This document shows positions 8,167 to 18,947 of a stretch of 64,000 nucleotides of DNA, in pieces. Origin of the DNA: Streptomyces atroolivaceus (GTDB lineage Bacteria; Actinomycetota; Actinomycetes; Streptomycetales; Streptomycetaceae); the NCBI RefSeq assembly GCF_000717025.1, contig NZ_JNXG01000004.1:310001-374000 (forward strand), written 5' to 3'. A program made the position numbers and the translations under genes. Under the pieces are notes generated by a model. It was not told the origin of the DNA, did not search any database, and saw only the letters and a list, made by a program, of their open reading frames with translations. Numbering within the stretch: position 1 is the first letter of the stretch; each line of letters begins with the position of its first letter.

Positions 8167-11100
8167 GTGTCCCGAACCACCCTCCGGCGGGGAGCCGTCG
8201 CCGCACTGTGCGCGGCGCTGCTCCCCGTCGTACCGGCGGCCTCCGCGTCCGCCGCGCCCAGACCTCCGTCACCGCCCTCGGACGCGAAACTCGCGAAGGA
8301 GCCGGCCCGGCACGACCTGACCCGCGAGCAGTTCTACTTCGTGCTGCCCGACCGGTTCGCGAACGGCGACACCTCCAACGACCGGGGCGGGCTGACCGGC
8401 TCGCGGCTGGAGACCGGCTACGACCCCACGGACAAGGGGTTCTACCAGGGCGGCGACCTCAAGGGCCTCACCCAGCGGCTCGACTACATCAAGGGCCTCG
8501 GCACCACCGCGATCTGGCTCGCCCCGATCTTCAAGAACCGGCCCGTCCAGGGCACCGGTGACAACGCCTCGGCCGGCTACCACGGCTACTGGATCACCGA
8601 CTTCACCCAGGTCGACCCCCACTTCGGGACCAACGCCGACCTCACGAAGCTGATCGACAAGGCCCACGGCAAGGGCATGAAGGTCTTCTTCGACGTCATC
8701 ACCAACCACACGGCCGACACCGTCGACTACGCCGAGAAGAAGTACGGCTACAAACCCAAGGGCGCCTTCCCGTACCTCGACAGGACCGGCCGTCCCTTCG
8801 ACGACACCCGGGGCGTCGAGGAGGTGGACGCCGGCTCCTTCCCGTACACCCCGCAGAACACGGGGAAGAAGGTCCCGTCCTGGCTCAACGACAGCACGAT
8901 GTACCACAACAGGGGTGACTCGACCTACGCGGGCGAGTCCACCGAGTACGGCGACTTCTCCGGCCTCGACGACCTGTGGACCGAGCGCCCCGAGGTCGTC
9001 TCCGGCATGGAGAAGATCTACGAGAAGTGGGTCCGCGACTTCGACATCGACGGCTTCCGCATCGACACCGTCAAGCACGTCGACCTCGACTTCTGGACCC
9101 AGTGGGCGACCGCGCTCGACGGATACGCGGCGAAGCGGGGCCGCGACGACTTCTTCATGTTCGGCGAGGTCTACTCCGCCGACACGGCGATCACCTCGCC
9201 CTACGTGACACGGGGCAGGCTCGACGCCACGCTCGACTTCCCCTTCCAGGAAGCCGCCCGGCAGTACGCCTCCCAGGGTGCGCCGGCCTCGAAGCTCGCC
9301 GCGGTCTACGGTGACGACTACCGCTACACCACCGACAAGGCCAACGCCTACGAGCAGGTGACCTTCCTCGGCAACCACGACATGGGCCGGATCGGCGCCT
9401 TCCTGAAGCAGGACAACCCGAAGGCCGGCGACGCCGAGCTGCTGGACCGTGCCCGCCTCGCCAACGAACTGATGTTCCTCGGCCGCGGCAACCCGGTGAT
9501 CTACTACGGCGACGAACAGGGCTACACCGGAGCGGGCGGCGACAAGGACGCCCGTCAGACGCTGTTCGCCTCGAAGACCGCCGACTACCTCGACGACGAC
9601 CAGCTGGGCACCGACCGCACGCACGCCTCCGACGCGTACGACACGGAGCACCCGCTCTACCGGTCCGTCTCTGCCCTGTCGAAGCTCACCCGGGAACACC
9701 CGGCCCTGCGCGACGGCGTGCAGACCGAGCGCTACGCCAAGGACTCCGTCCACGCCTTCTCGCGTACGGACACCAAGCGCCCGTACGAGTACGTCGTCGC
9801 CGCCAACAACGCCACCGAGGCGAAGACCGTCGAGATCACCACCGAGTCGGCCGGCATGAACTTCCGCACGCTGTACGGCGGTTCCGGCAGCGTCCGCAGT
9901 GGATCGGACAAGACCGCCGAGGTCACCGTGCCCGCGCTGTCCAGCGTCGTGCTCCGCGCCGACAAGCCGCTCGGCGCCCCCGCCGCGAAGCCGTCGGTCA
10001 CCCTGAAGGCCCCGGCCGCCGGAGCCACCGGCACCGTCGAGATCAGCGCCGACGTGGACGGCGGAGACCTGAACCGCGTCGTCTTCGCCGCGCAGACCGG
10101 CAACGGCAAGTGGACCACCCTCGGCTCCGCCGACCACGCCCCGTACAAGGTCACCCAGCACCTGGACGACTCGGTGAAGGCCGGGACCCCGCTGCGGTAC
10201 AAGGCCGTGGTGATCGACCGCGCCGGACGTACCGCGAGCGCCCTCGCCTCCACGACCGCCGGCCAGGCGCCGCCCGCCCCGAAGCCCGTCGCCGTCGAGC
10301 GTGACCACGCCGTCGTCCACTACAAGCGCGCGGACGGCGACTACGAGGGCTGGCAGCTGAAGTCCGGGGACAAGAAGGCCGACTTCATCGGCCGGGACGC
10401 CTACGGCGCCTTCGCCTGGATCGACCTGGAGGAGGGCGCCTCCTCCGTCCCGTACACGGTCGAGAAGGACGGGACCGCCGACGGCCCCGAGCGCACCGTC
10501 GACCTCGCCAGGACCGGCCAGGTCTGGATCGAGCAGGGCAAGGACGAGCAGGCCACCGAGGCTCCCGAGACCCCGCCGCAGGACACCACCAAGGCCGTCC
10601 TGCACTACCACCGCGCCGACGGTGACTACGACGGCTGGGGCCTGCACACCTGGACCGGTGCCGCCGCCCCCACGGACTGGGCCAAGCCCCTGCGGCCCGT
10701 GAAGACCGACGCCTACGGGGTGACCTTCGAGGTCCCCCTCACCGACGGCGCCACCTCGCTCAGCTACATCCTCCACAAGGGCGACGAGAAGGACCTCCCC
10801 AGCGACCAGTCCCTGGACATCGCGTCGCACGGGCACGAGGTCTGGATGCTCGGCGGGAAGCCCGGCTACCTGCTGCCGCAGGCCGGAGGCGTGCCGACGC
10901 CCGACCTCACCAAGGCCGAGGCCCAGTGGATCGACGCGAACACCGTCGTCTGGAAGGTGAAGGCCACCGACGCCACCAGCCAGCAGCTCGTGTACGCGAA
11001 GAACGGCGGCATCTCCGTCGTCGACGGGGCGCTCTCCGACGAGGGACAGTGGCTCCGGCTCGGCGCCACGGAACTGACCGACACGCAGAAGGCGAAGTAC

Positions 11101-13473
11101 CCGCACCTGAAGGACTATCCGGCCTTCACCGTCGACACCCGCGACCGGGACAGGGTCCGTGAGTCACTGCGCGGCCAGCTGATCGCCACCCAGCGCGCCG
11201 CCAACGGCGCCCTGCTCGCCGCGACCGGCGTGCAGACCGCGGGCATCCTGGACGAGCTGTACGGGAAGGCCGCGAGCGGCGCCGCCCTCGGCCCCGTCTT
11301 CCGCAAGGGAAGCCCGACGCTCTCCGTCTGGGCGCCCACCGCCCGTACCGTCTCCCTCGAACTCGACGGGAAGACACTCCCGATGCGGCGCGACGACCGC
11401 ACCGGCGTCTGGTCGGTCACCGGGAAGAAGTCCTGGACGGGCAAGCCCTACCGGTACTCCGTCCAGGTCTGGGCGCCCACCGTCCAGAAGCTGGTCACCA
11501 ACAAGGTGACCGACCCCTACTCCACCGCCCTGACCACCGACTCCGCCCGCAGCCTCGTCGTCGACCTCGACGACCCGAAGCTGGCCCCGCGCGGCTGGTC
11601 CGGCCTGCGGAAGCCCGCCGCGACCCCGCTGCGGGACGCCCAGATCCAGGAACTGCACGTCCGCGACTTCTCGGTCACGGACACCACGTCGAAGCACCCC
11701 GGCGAGTACCTCGCCTTCACCGACGCCCGCTCCGACGGGATGAAGCACCTCAAGGAGCTCGCGGACTCCGGCACCAGCTACGTGCACCTGCTGCCCGCCT
11801 TCGACATCGGGACCATCCCCGAGAAGAAGTCCGACCGGCAGCAGCCGGCCTGCGACCTGTCCGTCTACGCCCCCGACTCCGAGGAGCAGCAGGCCTGCGT
11901 CTCGAAGGCCGCCGCCAAGGACGCCTTCAACTGGGGGTACGACCCCCTGCACTACACGGTCCCCGAGGGCAGCTACGCCTCCGACCCCGACGGCACGAAG
12001 CGCACCGTCGAGTTCCGGCAGATGGTCCAGGGGCTCAACGGCGCCGGGCTGCGGACCGTCATGGACGTCGTCTACAACCACACCGTCGCCTCCGGGCAGG
12101 ACGACAAGTCCGTCCTCGACAAGATCGTGCCCGGCTACTACCAGCGGCTCCTGGAGGACGGCACCGTCGCCACCTCGACCTGCTGCGCCAACACCGCGCC
12201 CGAGAACACCATGATGGGCAAGCTCGTCGTGGACTCGGTCGTCACCTGGGCGAAGGAGTACAAGGTCGACGGCTTCCGCTTCGACCTGATGGGGCACCAC
12301 CCCAAGGCCAACATCCTCGCGGTCCGCAATGCCCTCGACGAGCTGACCGTCGCCGAGGACGGCGTCGACGGGAAGAAGATCATCCTGTACGGCGAGGGCT
12401 GGAACTTCGGTGAGATCGCCGACGACGCCCGCTTCGTCCAGGCCACCCAGAAGAACATGGCCGGCACGGGCATCGCCACCTTCTCCGACCGGGCCCGTGA
12501 CGCCGTGCGCGGCGGCGGCCCCTTCGACGAGGACCCCGGTGTCCAGGGCTTCGCCTCCGGTCTCTACACCGACCCCAACACCTCGGCCGCCAACGGCACC
12601 GAGGCCGAACAGAAGGCCCGGCTGCTCCACTACCAGGACCTGATCAAGGTCGGACTCACCGGAAACCTCGCCGACTACACCTTCACCGACACCCAGGGCC
12701 GTACGGTCAAGGGCTCGGCCGTCGACTACAACGGGGCCCCCGCCGGATACGCGGCGGCGCCCGGTGACGCCCTCGCCTACGCCGACGCCCACGACAACGA
12801 GACCCTCTACGACGCCCTCGCCTTCAAGCTGCCGGCGGACACCACGGCAGCCGACCGGGCGCGCATGCAGGTCGTGGCGATGGCGACCGCCGTGCTCTCG
12901 CAGGGGCCGGCGCTCTCCCAGGCCGGCACCGACCTGCTGCGCTCCAAGTCGCTGGACCGCAACTCCTACGACAGCGGTGACTGGTTCAACGCACTGCACT
13001 GGGACTGCCGCAAGGGCAACGGCTTCGGCCGGGGGCTGCCGCCCGCCGCCGACAACCAGGACAAGTGGTCCTACGGCAAGCCGCTGCTGGCCTCCGCCGC
13101 GCTGAACCCCGGGTGTGCGCAGATCACGGGCGCGTCCGCCGCCTACCAGGACCTGCTCACCATCCGCACCACCGAGAAGGACTTCGGCCTCGCCACCGCC
13201 GAGCAGGTGCAGGACACCCTGTCCTTCCCGCTCTCCGGCAAGGAGGAGACCCCCGGGGTGATCACCATGCGCCTGGGCGAGCTGGTCGTCGTCATGAACG
13301 CCACGCCGGGTACGCGGAGTCAGGACATCCCCGAGCTGGCCGGGAAGGCGTACGCGCTGCACCCCGTCCAGGCGGATGGAGCGGACGCCGTGGTCAAGAG
13401 GTCCGCGTACGAAGGGAAGTCGGGCAGCTTCACCGTGCCGGGACGCACGGTGGCCGTCTTCTCCCAGCGCTGA
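8167..13473 (+). CDS. Secreted bifunctional amylopullulanase (two GH13 domains)
   Basis: A 1768-residue extracellular protein. GTG 8167 is chosen because GAGGAG (8152-8157) precedes it and a signal peptide (SRTTLRRG, hydrophobic core, ASASAAP) follows. Domain order: an alpha-amylase-type GH13 at about 45-610, with D300 in DGFRID, E334 in FGEVYS and D405 in LGNHDMGR; an Ig/Fn-like segment; two CBM41-type repeats ([15 protein letters not shown] and [18 protein letters not shown]); an N2-like domain; and a C-terminal pullulanase GH13 with D1373 in [12 protein letters not shown]1410 in YGEGWN and D1543 in AHDNETLYD. Both triads are intact, so it should cut alpha-1,4 and alpha-1,6 bonds in starch or glycogen. 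Confidence 0.95.
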   Translation: MSRTTLRRGAVAALCAALLPVVPAASASAAPRPPSPPSDAKLAKEPARHDLTREQFYFVLPDRFANGDTSNDRGGLTGSRLETGYDPTDKGFYQGGDLKGLTQRLDYIKGLGTTAIWLAPIFKNRPVQGTGDNASAGYHGYWITDFTQVDPHFGTNADLTKLIDKAHGKGMKVFFDVITNHTADTVDYAEKKYGYKPKGAFPYLDRTGRPFDDTRGVEEVDAGSFPYTPQNTGKKVPSWLNDSTMYHNRGDSTYAGESTEYGDFSGLDDLWTERPEVVSGMEKIYEKWVRDFDIDGFRIDTVKHVDLDFWTQWATALDGYAAKRGRDDFFMFGEVYSADTAITSPYVTRGRLDATLDFPFQEAARQYASQGAPASKLAAVYGDDYRYTTDKANAYEQVTFLGNHDMGRIGAFLKQDNPKAGDAELLDRARLANELMFLGRGNPVIYYGDEQGYTGAGGDKDARQTLFASKTADYLDDDQLGTDRTHASDAYDTEHPLYRSVSALSKLTREHPALRDGVQTERYAKDSVHAFSRTDTKRPYEYVVAANNATEAKTVEITTESAGMNFRTLYGGSGSVRSGSDKTAEVTVPALSSVVLRADKPLGAPAAKPSVTLKAPAAGATGTVEISADVDGGDLNRVVFAAQTGNGKWTTLGSADHAPYKVTQHLDDSVKAGTPLRYKAVVIDRAGRTASALASTTAGQAPPAPKPVAVERDHAVVHYKRADGDYEGWQLKSGDKKADFIGRDAYGAFAWIDLEEGASSVPYTVEKDGTADGPERTVDLARTGQVWIEQGKDEQATEAPETPPQDTTKAVLHYHRADGDYDGWGLHTWTGAAAPTDWAKPLRPVKTDAYGVTFEVPLTDGATSLSYILHKGDEKDLPSDQSLDIASHGHEVWMLGGKPGYLLPQAGGVPTPDLTKAEAQWIDANTVVWKVKATDATSQQLVYAKNGGISVVDGALSDEGQWLRLGATELTDTQKAKYPHLKDYPAFTVDTRDRDRVRESLRGQLIATQRAANGALLAATGVQTAGILDELYGKAASGAALGPVFRKGSPTLSVWAPTARTVSLELDGKTLPMRRDDRTGVWSVTGKKSWTGKPYRYSVQVWAPTVQKLVTNKVTDPYSTALTTDSARSLVVDLDDPKLAPRGWSGLRKPAATPLRDAQIQELHVRDFSVTDTTSKHPGEYLAFTDARSDGMKHLKELADSGTSYVHLLPAFDIGTIPEKKSDRQQPACDLSVYAPDSEEQQACVSKAAAKDAFNWGYDPLHYTVPEGSYASDPDGTKRTVEFRQMVQGLNGAGLRTVMDVVYNHTVASGQDDKSVLDKIVPGYYQRLLEDGTVATSTCCANTAPENTMMGKLVVDSVVTWAKEYKVDGFRFDLMGHHPKANILAVRNALDELTVAEDGVDGKKIILYGEGWNFGEIADDARFVQATQKNMAGTGIATFSDRARDAVRGGGPFDEDPGVQGFASGLYTDPNTSAANGTEAEQKARLLHYQDLIKVGLTGNLADYTFTDTQGRTVKGSAVDYNGAPAGYAAAPGDALAYADAHDNETLYDALAFKLPADTTAADRARMQVVAMATAVLSQGPALSQAGTDLLRSKSLDRNSYDSGDWFNALHWDCRKGNGFGRGLPPAADNQDKWSYGKPLLASAALNPGCAQITGASAAYQDLLTIRTTEKDFGLATAEQVQDTLSFPLSGKEETPGVITMRLGELVVVMNATPGTRSQDIPELAGKAYALHPVQADGADAVVKRSAYEGKSGSFTVPGRTVAVFSQR

Positions 13474-13490
13474 CGCCTCCGTCCCCGCGG

Positions 13491-13537
13491 CCGGTCTCCG
13501 GCTCCGTGCCCTCGTCGGCCCGGAGCCCGGGGACCGG
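13491..13537 (+). terminator. Imperfect hairpin after the amylopullulanase gene
   Basis: Left arm 13491-13506 pairs with right arm 13521-13537 (CGGAGCCCGGGGACCGG) with one bulge and one mismatch around a 14-nt loop, 18 nt after the stop codon. Confidence 0.5.
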
Positions 13538-13594
13538 CCGGTCCGCGTCGTGGGTGCGTCTCTTGTGCGTGCGGCCCGATCAGGCGAAGCTGAA

Positions 13595-13624
13595 GCCGTA
13601 CACGTGCTTGCACGCCGTACACGT
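13595..13624 (+). promoter_or_regulatory. 11-bp direct repeat upstream of the tautomerase gene
   Basis: GCCGTACACGT occurs at 13595-13605 and again at 13614-13624, 19 bp apart start to start. A 10-bp palindrome ACGTATACGT (13621-13630) overlaps the second copy. The site ends about 30 bp before the ATG of the tautomerase gene, a good position for an operator. The neighbouring TetR protein is a candidate ligand. Confidence 0.4.
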
Positions 13625-13657
13625 ATACGTACTGGTACCCGCAATCAGGAGCGCTTG

Positions 13658-14008
13658 ATGCCGCAGATCACCGTCGACTACTCCGCCGAGCTCGACGACA
13701 GCTTCGACCGCCGCGGCTTCGCGCTGGCCCTGCACCCGCTGGTCGCCGAGACCGTGTCGACCAAGGTCCCCGCCTGCAAGACCCGGTTCCGCCGGGCCGA
13801 GGACTCCGTCGTCGGTGACGCCGCGACGGGCGACTCCCTCGTGAACGTCTCGATCGCGATGCTTCCGGGCCGGACCCCCGAGACCAAGGCGCGGCTGACG
13901 GAAGCCGTCCTGGAGCTGCTGGCCGGCCACCTGAAGCCCGTCGAGGGCCTCACCGTGCACGCCTCGGCCGAGGTCCGCGACCTGGACGCGTCCTACCGCA
14001 AGAACTGA
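13658..14008 (+). CDS. 5-carboxymethyl-2-hydroxymuconate isomerase-like tautomerase
   Basis: A 116-residue cytosolic protein of the tautomerase superfamily. Pro2 directly after the initiator Met (MPQITVDYSAEL) is the expected catalytic base once Met is removed, and the length fits the CHMI (HpaF) subgroup. CHMI acts in the homoprotocatechuate branch of 4-hydroxyphenylacetate degradation, but no other genes of that pathway are visible, so the substrate here is uncertain. The ATG at 13658 follows AGGAG by 7 nt. The last 16 bp overlap the tail of the convergent TetR gene. Confidence 0.8.
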   Translation: MPQITVDYSAELDDSFDRRGFALALHPLVAETVSTKVPACKTRFRRAEDSVVGDAATGDSLVNVSIAMLPGRTPETKARLTEAVLELLAGHLKPVEGLTVHASAEVRDLDASYRKN

Positions 14009-14727
14009 GGCAGCCGCTGCGACGGGACGGCCGGTGCGGCGGGTGCCAGGACCGACAGCCTGGTGAGCAGTTCACCCAGCGGGCCGTCCGACGGCTCCTG
14101 CGCGAAGACCCGCAGCATGATTCCGGCCATCTCCTGGTCGTACGCGGCGCTCACCGACGCCAGGGCCGCGAAGTCGTGCACCAGCTGCAACTCCAGCTCG
14201 GCACGCGGAACGTGCTTCCCGTCGAGCCAGAGCAGCGCCGTCGACTCGGCCAGTGAAACCCAGGACCGCACGACGAGCTCCAGCCGGGCGGGCGGGGACG
14301 GGACGCCCAGATGCGCGATGATCTGCTCGTAGGCCGCCTGCCGCACTCCGTCGACCAGGGCGTTGGCCGTGGACGAACCGCCTGCCGGGCCGCCCCGCAT
14401 CAACGCGGAGAAGCCCTGACCGTGCTCCTCGACGAAGTCGAAGAACCGGTGCATCACCCGGATCAGCCGTGCGCCGAGCGGCCCTTCGTGCGCCTCCAGG
14501 AAGCGGCGGGACAGCTCGTCGGCGGCCCGCTTCAGCGCCGCTTCGTACAGGCTGCGCTTCCCCGGGAAGTAGTGGTAGACGAGCGGGCGCGAGATGCCGG
14601 CGGCCGCCGCGATCTCGTCGATCGACACCTCGTCGGGCGAACGGTGACTGAACAACTCCAGTGCGACGCCGATCAACTGGGCCCTGCGCTCGTCGACACC
14701 CATCCGGCGCCGCACCCCGGTCGTCAT
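13993..14727 (-). CDS. TetR-family transcriptional regulator
   Basis: A 244-residue regulator. The N-terminal TetR DNA-binding domain is complete: VALELFSHRSPDEVSIDEIA, then AGISRPLVYHYFPGKRSLYE with the hallmark YxYFPGK helix. The remainder (about 75-244) is a variable ligand-binding domain. ATG 14727 is used; ATG 14703, eight codons later (MGVDERR), is an equally plausible start because neither has a strong ribosome-binding site. Tail-to-tail overlap of 16 bp with the tautomerase gene means both transcripts are antisense at their ends. Target and ligand unknown. Confidence 0.9.
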   Translation of the reverse strand: MTTGVRRRMGVDERRAQLIGVALELFSHRSPDEVSIDEIAAAAGISRPLVYHYFPGKRSLYEAALKRAADELSRRFLEAHEGPLGARLIRVMHRFFDFVEEHGQGFSALMRGGPAGGSSTANALVDGVRQAAYEQIIAHLGVPSPPARLELVVRSWVSLAESTALLWLDGKHVPRAELELQLVHDFAALASVSAAYDQEMAGIMLRVFAQEPSDGPLGELLTRLSVLAPAAPAVPSQRLPQFLR

Positions 14728-14791
14728 GAAGGACAGCCTAACCGGGCAGGCCAGGCGGCCCTCCGTCGCACTCCCGCCGCCGGCCCCTGGC

Positions 14792-16711
14792 TCAGCGCAG
14801 CGCGCTCACCCGGCTGCCGTCCGTCAGCACCCCGTCGAGGCGGGGCCGGTCGCCCTCCCCGGCCGGCAGCGCCAGCAGCCGTCCGTCCACCCGGCCCTGG
14901 ACGCCTCCGCTCGCGGTGAGGGAGGCGAACTGCCGTGAGCCCGCCGCCAGTACGTACCACCGCCCGCCGCCCGACCTCCACAGCACGCCGGCCAGCACCA
15001 GCGGTCTGCGAATCCCGCAGTCCGGGGAGTCCTCGGCACGTGCCGCGACCGCCCCGGGGGCCCCGGCTCCGCCCGACAGCTCCGGAGGGGCCTGGAACTG
15101 TGCCAGCACCCTGCTGCCCGTACCCCGCCAGGTGTCCGCCCTGGTGCAGAACCACAGGGCGTGCCCCCCGCCCTCCGGCAGCCGTTGCCTGGCGTACCGC
15201 CAGGAGTTGACCGACCGGACACCGTTGGACCGGACCGCCGGCAGGAGACAGGCGGTGCGCGCCCAGCTCTCCCGCTCGGCCCGCCCCGACACGTCGTGCG
15301 GAGCGGACGGCGCGCCGGAGGTGAGACGCACCGGAGTGAGCTCACCGAGGTCCGCCATCAGGCGCGCCGCCGTGCCGTCCCGCAACTCCAGGACCTGCCA
15401 GGAACGGCAGTCCGCCCCACCGTCCGCCTCCGGTTCCGTGAGCGGATCCGTCACACCGTGACGGTCGCGGCGCAACGGCCGTGCCGCTTCACGGGGTGCG
15501 AGCAGGTCACGTATGCCGGCCTCCCGTATCCACGGCGCGGTCAGATAGCGGATCCGGCCGGCGCGGCGCTGCACCACCAGCGCGCCCGCCGCCACCGCGT
15601 CCGCGCCGTCCACCCGGGCGAAGTCCAGCGCGGCGCCCCCGGACGGATCAGCGTTGCGCGGCTCGGCGTAGCGCACGACACGCAGGCCGTCGTGGAGCAG
15701 CACCACCGCGGCCGCGTCGACCTCACCCGCGTACAGCAGCTGCGGCGGTCCCGTCGGCGGGCCGTCGGGCGTCCCGGGCGTCGAGGACGAGACCACCGCC
15801 GGGCCGGGGCGCGCCCACGCGGCGAGGGCACGGCCCAGGAGGCGGTTGTCCCTGGTCCGGTCTCCGCGTGTGGGCCACACGGTGAAGTCCCTGCGCGTGG
15901 AGACCCGCCAGAGCCTGTCGGGCACCCGCCGCAACGCGGCCGGGTCGAGGGCCTGCTGGGCGGTGTGGTGGCGTGAGTAGGGCGGCGCGGAAGCGGCGCG
16001 CGGTCCGCCCAGACCGTCCCCCGGCAGCAGGAGCAGCGTCCCGCAGACCAGGAGCGCGCCGACGCCGGCCAGGAGGGTGCGCCCGCCCCTCCGGCGCCGG
16101 GCCGGATCGGCCGGCCTGACCTGCAGGGAACACGGGTCGAACTCGGGCGAGGCCAGCAGGGCGTGGGGTGCGGTCAGCGCACCGGCCTCCAGCAGCGCCG
16201 CCCGCGGATCCGTGACGCCCGCCGCGTCGAGAACACGGCACACCTCGGCGTCGTCGAGCCCTTCGAGCCCTCGAAGTACATGTGCGGCCCGGCACGGCCC
16301 GGACACCTCGGCCAGGGCCTGCTCCAGAGCCAGCTCGTCCGCGCCGCAGGCGCGCGGAAGCAGCCGCAGCCCCCATACCTGGGGGACCAGTGGCGGGAAC
16401 TGGGCCCGCCGAGGCAGGGCGAACCGGAGCAGCGGCAGGCCCGTCTCCAGTGCGGAACGCAGCACCCGGAGCCGCACACAGGCATACGCGCGGCCCGGGT
16501 CCGCGTCCTGCGGGCCGGCCAGAGCCCGCTGGGCCAGCCAGTGGGCCGACAGCACCCGGCGGTTGCGGCCGAGCGAGGGCGCCAGCACGAGATACGCGAT
16601 CCGCGCCAGCCGGACGTAGTGCTCGGCGGGCGCCGCCTCGGCACGCAGCCCGGCGGCCCGCTCCGCGTACGGGCGGCCGGCGGACGGCGGTACTGCTCGC
16701 AGAGGGGACAT
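14792..16711 (-). CDS. Large membrane-anchored protein of unknown function
   Basis: A 639-residue protein I do not recognise. The N-terminal 205 residues are cytoplasmic-looking and helical (LARIAYLVLAPSLGRNRRVL; EGLDDAEVCRVLDAAGV), faintly like the sigma-factor-like N-termini of some Streptomyces membrane proteins. A single transmembrane segment follows at about 217-237 (TLLAGVGALLVCGTLLLLPG), after an Arg-rich RRRRGGR, placing the C-terminal 400 residues outside. That part contains W-x-V and Cys residues (C at TACLLPAV, WFCTRADTW and DCGIRRPLV) that may form disulfides. It lies 64 bp upstream of the TetR gene and diverges from a lipoprotein gene. Confidence 0.75.
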   Translation of the reverse strand: MSPLRAVPPSAGRPYAERAAGLRAEAAPAEHYVRLARIAYLVLAPSLGRNRRVLSAHWLAQRALAGPQDADPGRAYACVRLRVLRSALETGLPLLRFALPRRAQFPPLVPQVWGLRLLPRACGADELALEQALAEVSGPCRAAHVLRGLEGLDDAEVCRVLDAAGVTDPRAALLEAGALTAPHALLASPEFDPCSLQVRPADPARRRRGGRTLLAGVGALLVCGTLLLLPGDGLGGPRAASAPPYSRHHTAQQALDPAALRRVPDRLWRVSTRRDFTVWPTRGDRTRDNRLLGRALAAWARPGPAVVSSSTPGTPDGPPTGPPQLLYAGEVDAAAVVLLHDGLRVVRYAEPRNADPSGGAALDFARVDGADAVAAGALVVQRRAGRIRYLTAPWIREAGIRDLLAPREAARPLRRDRHGVTDPLTEPEADGGADCRSWQVLELRDGTAARLMADLGELTPVRLTSGAPSAPHDVSGRAERESWARTACLLPAVRSNGVRSVNSWRYARQRLPEGGGHALWFCTRADTWRGTGSRVLAQFQAPPELSGGAGAPGAVAARAEDSPDCGIRRPLVLAGVLWRSGGGRWYVLAAGSRQFASLTASGGVQGRVDGRLLALPAGEGDRPRLDGVLTDGSRVSALR

Positions 16712-16818
16712 GTTCAGCTGAACGAGCGAATGGTGCGATGGTCACTCCGGCGCACGCGACCCGGGGCGGGTTGTGCGATTCGCCCGCGCGAGCCGGAGCG
16801 CCGGGGCACGATGGCCGG

Positions 16819-17295
16819 ATGGTGGAGCTGCTGGAGTGGCGACGAGGACGGGCCCGCCGGGCATCCGCGGCCGTGCTGACGGGGCTCGCCCTGCTCACCG
16901 CGTGCGGCGGGGGAGCGGACGGCGACGACAAGCCCGCCGTGCCCCCCACCGCGAGCGGGACCCTGGAGCAGCTCGCCTCGAAGGCGCACTGCGAGCCGGA
17001 CGTGCAGACGGACGCGCAGGAGCTCAGGAGGGCCAACTGCACGACCGAAGACGGGCGTTACGTCCTGGCCACCTTCGCCACCGACCGAGGGCAACGGGAG
17101 TGGATCAACGAGGCCAACGACTACGGCGGGTCGTACCTGGTCGGCCGGAAGTGGGTCGCGGTCGGTGACGCGGACGTGGTCGCGGCGCTGCGCGGCCGGC
17201 TCGGGGGGACGGTGGAGACCGCCTCGCCGCACCACTCGGGGAACAGTGGCGGTGGGGGGAGCGAGGAAGGGCACTCCGGTCACCACAAGAGCTGA
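16819..17295 (+). CDS. Small lipoprotein of unknown function
   Basis: A 158-residue predicted lipoprotein. After an Arg-rich start (MVELLEWRRGRARRAS) a hydrophobic stretch ends in the lipobox LLTAC, with C33 the lipidated residue. The mature part contains two Cys residues (AHCEPDV and RANCTTED) and ends in a Gly/Ser/His-rich tail, HSGHHKS. ATG 16819 or GTG 16822 could start it; no strong ribosome-binding site is visible. It is divergent from the membrane protein gene at 16711, sharing a 107-bp promoter region. The two exported proteins may act together, but this is inference. Confidence 0.75.
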   Translation: MVELLEWRRGRARRASAAVLTGLALLTACGGGADGDDKPAVPPTASGTLEQLASKAHCEPDVQTDAQELRRANCTTEDGRYVLATFATDRGQREWINEANDYGGSYLVGRKWVAVGDADVVAALRGRLGGTVETASPHHSGNSGGGGSEEGHSGHHKS

Positions 17296-17339
17296 CCGCG
17301 CAGGTTCAAGGGGCGGACGACGCCGCCGGGGCCGCCGCG

Positions 17340-18863
17340 TCAGCGGCACTTACGTCCGCCGTTGATGCAGCTCACCACCTTCCTCATCAGCTTGTCGTCG
17401 AACACGTTGATGAAGTCACCGTGGTCGGTGACGGGCTTGTGCAGCTGCTCCGGGAAGGAGTCGACCGCGAAGCCGGGGCCCGGAGGGACGTCGTACACGA
17501 TGCGCTGGACCAGCTGCGGAATGGCCCTGAAGCCGTCCGGGCACCGCCCGTCGTCCTCGGCGAAGGCCACATGGGTGCGATGGTTGGCGCTGTCGGTGTT
17601 CTGTCCGTCCCAGCAGCTCTGGAAGGCGAAGGAGCGCACCACCTGGCTGCCCTCCGGACAGATCGGATACCTGTCCCGCAGCTGCCTGTCCTCGAATCCG
17701 GTGCAGCTCCAGGACGCGTTGGCGTTGGCATCGCCATTGGTGAACGCCTTGGCGTCCCCGGTGATGATCCGCAGGAAGCGCGGCATGGCCGTGACCTTCC
17801 CGGCGGGGGACCCGACGAACCGCAGCGTGACCTGGGACGGGGTCTGGATCTCCCCGGTGTTCTGGTCCTTGCCGCCGCCGTCCGCGTCCACGTCGTTCTC
17901 GTCCTGGCCGTTCTGCAGGCGGAGCACGGGCCAGTAGTACGTCGACCTGTCGCCCTGGTTCCGGCAGGTCGTCTCCCCGCCCGCCAGGTCGTCGTCACCG
18001 GAGAAGGCGTCGGTGGCCTGGTTGCCGACGTAATCGTGCATGTGGTGGGCGCCGTTGCCCACCCCGGGTGCGGCGATGACGTTGTCCGGGTTGAACTTGC
18101 CGTTCTCGTTGCGGCCGCAGTCGGTGGTGAACGTTCCGCGGGATGCGCCCCGCCGGTTGCGGGGCCGGTCGGCATCGGGCCGGACGGACCGGATGTCGAC
18201 GAAGTCGGATGCCTCGGGGCCGTTGCCCTCCTGGCCCTGGCCGCCGTCCTGGTCCCCTTCTCCCTGACCGCCGTCCTGCCCCTGGTCCGCGCCCTCGCCG
18301 GGGTCCTGCCCGCCGTCACCGTCCCCGGAACCGCCGTCACCGTCACCGCCGGGCGCGCCCTCCTGGCCGCCGCCCCGGCCATCGGCGTCGTCGGCACGCA
18401 GGCTGCATCCCGCCAGCCCCTCCAGGCCCTGCGGCCGGTCGCCGTCCGCGCGCTCGACGGCGATCCCGATCCGGTCGAGACTGGCCGCCCGCTTGGCCCG
18501 CAGCGGACCGAGCACCGCGTTCTCGGCGAGAGCCGGATCCCGGGCGATCCGCTCCTTGCGGTCCGCGAACTGCCGGTACGCGTCGGTGATCTGCGTGTCC
18601 ATGGCGGCCAGTTCGCGGTCGACCTCCGGCCGGGCCCCGTCCGGTACACCGGGGAGGGAGATCCCGGCGTCCGGGCAGTCGATCGTGGACAGCTGTCGGG
18701 CCGCGGTCCGGGCCTGCCCCGGAGGCGAACCGGACCCGCCCTCTCCGGCGCTCGCGTAGACGTTGACGGCAACCAGCCCGCCTCCGCCCAGAATCAGCGC
18801 GGCCGCGGCGGCGATGGCCCGGTTGGCCGGTGTCGAACGTTTCTTGCGCGATTTGCGTCCCAT
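17340..18863 (-). CDS. DUF1996 domain exported protein
   Basis: A 507-residue protein with an N-terminal RKSRKKR basic patch and one hydrophobic segment (AIAAAAALILGGGGLVAVNVY) that anchors or exports it. Residues about 45-145 are a helical region. A Gly/Asp/Gln-rich linker (about 150-205) follows. The C-terminal 290 residues are a DUF1996 domain, with GTFTTDCGRNENGKFNPDN, HHMHDYVGNQ and THVAFAEDDGRCPDGF. DUF1996 is found in secreted actinobacterial and fungal proteins, often in wall or biomass-degrading contexts; no activity is assigned. GGAGGAGTTCC lies before the ATG. A 20-bp-phased direct repeat lies about 85 bp upstream. Confidence 0.88.
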   Translation of the reverse strand: MGRKSRKKRSTPANRAIAAAAALILGGGGLVAVNVYASAGEGGSGSPPGQARTAARQLSTIDCPDAGISLPGVPDGARPEVDRELAAMDTQITDAYRQFADRKERIARDPALAENAVLGPLRAKRAASLDRIGIAVERADGDRPQGLEGLAGCSLRADDADGRGGGQEGAPGGDGDGGSGDGDGGQDPGEGADQGQDGGQGEGDQDGGQGQEGNGPEASDFVDIRSVRPDADRPRNRRGASRGTFTTDCGRNENGKFNPDNVIAAPGVGNGAHHMHDYVGNQATDAFSGDDDLAGGETTCRNQGDRSTYYWPVLRLQNGQDENDVDADGGGKDQNTGEIQTPSQVTLRFVGSPAGKVTAMPRFLRIITGDAKAFTNGDANANASWSCTGFEDRQLRDRYPICPEGSQVVRSFAFQSCWDGQNTDSANHRTHVAFAEDDGRCPDGFRAIPQLVQRIVYDVPPGPGFAVDSFPEQLHKPVTDHGDFINVFDDKLMRKVVSCINGGRKCR

Positions 18864-18947
18864 GGAACTCCTCCGCTTCGGTGCTTCGAGTCAGAAGCGT
18901 GACGTCCCATACGGACCGCTGGTCGCGCTCGTTCAATCCGCTGCGGA

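Noticed and set aside
8269..13644. Very long open frames antisense to the amylopullulanase gene (945 and 826 residues)
   Set aside because: They mirror the G/C-biased third positions of the real gene, have Val/Gly/Arg/Leu-rich compositions and no recognisable domain.
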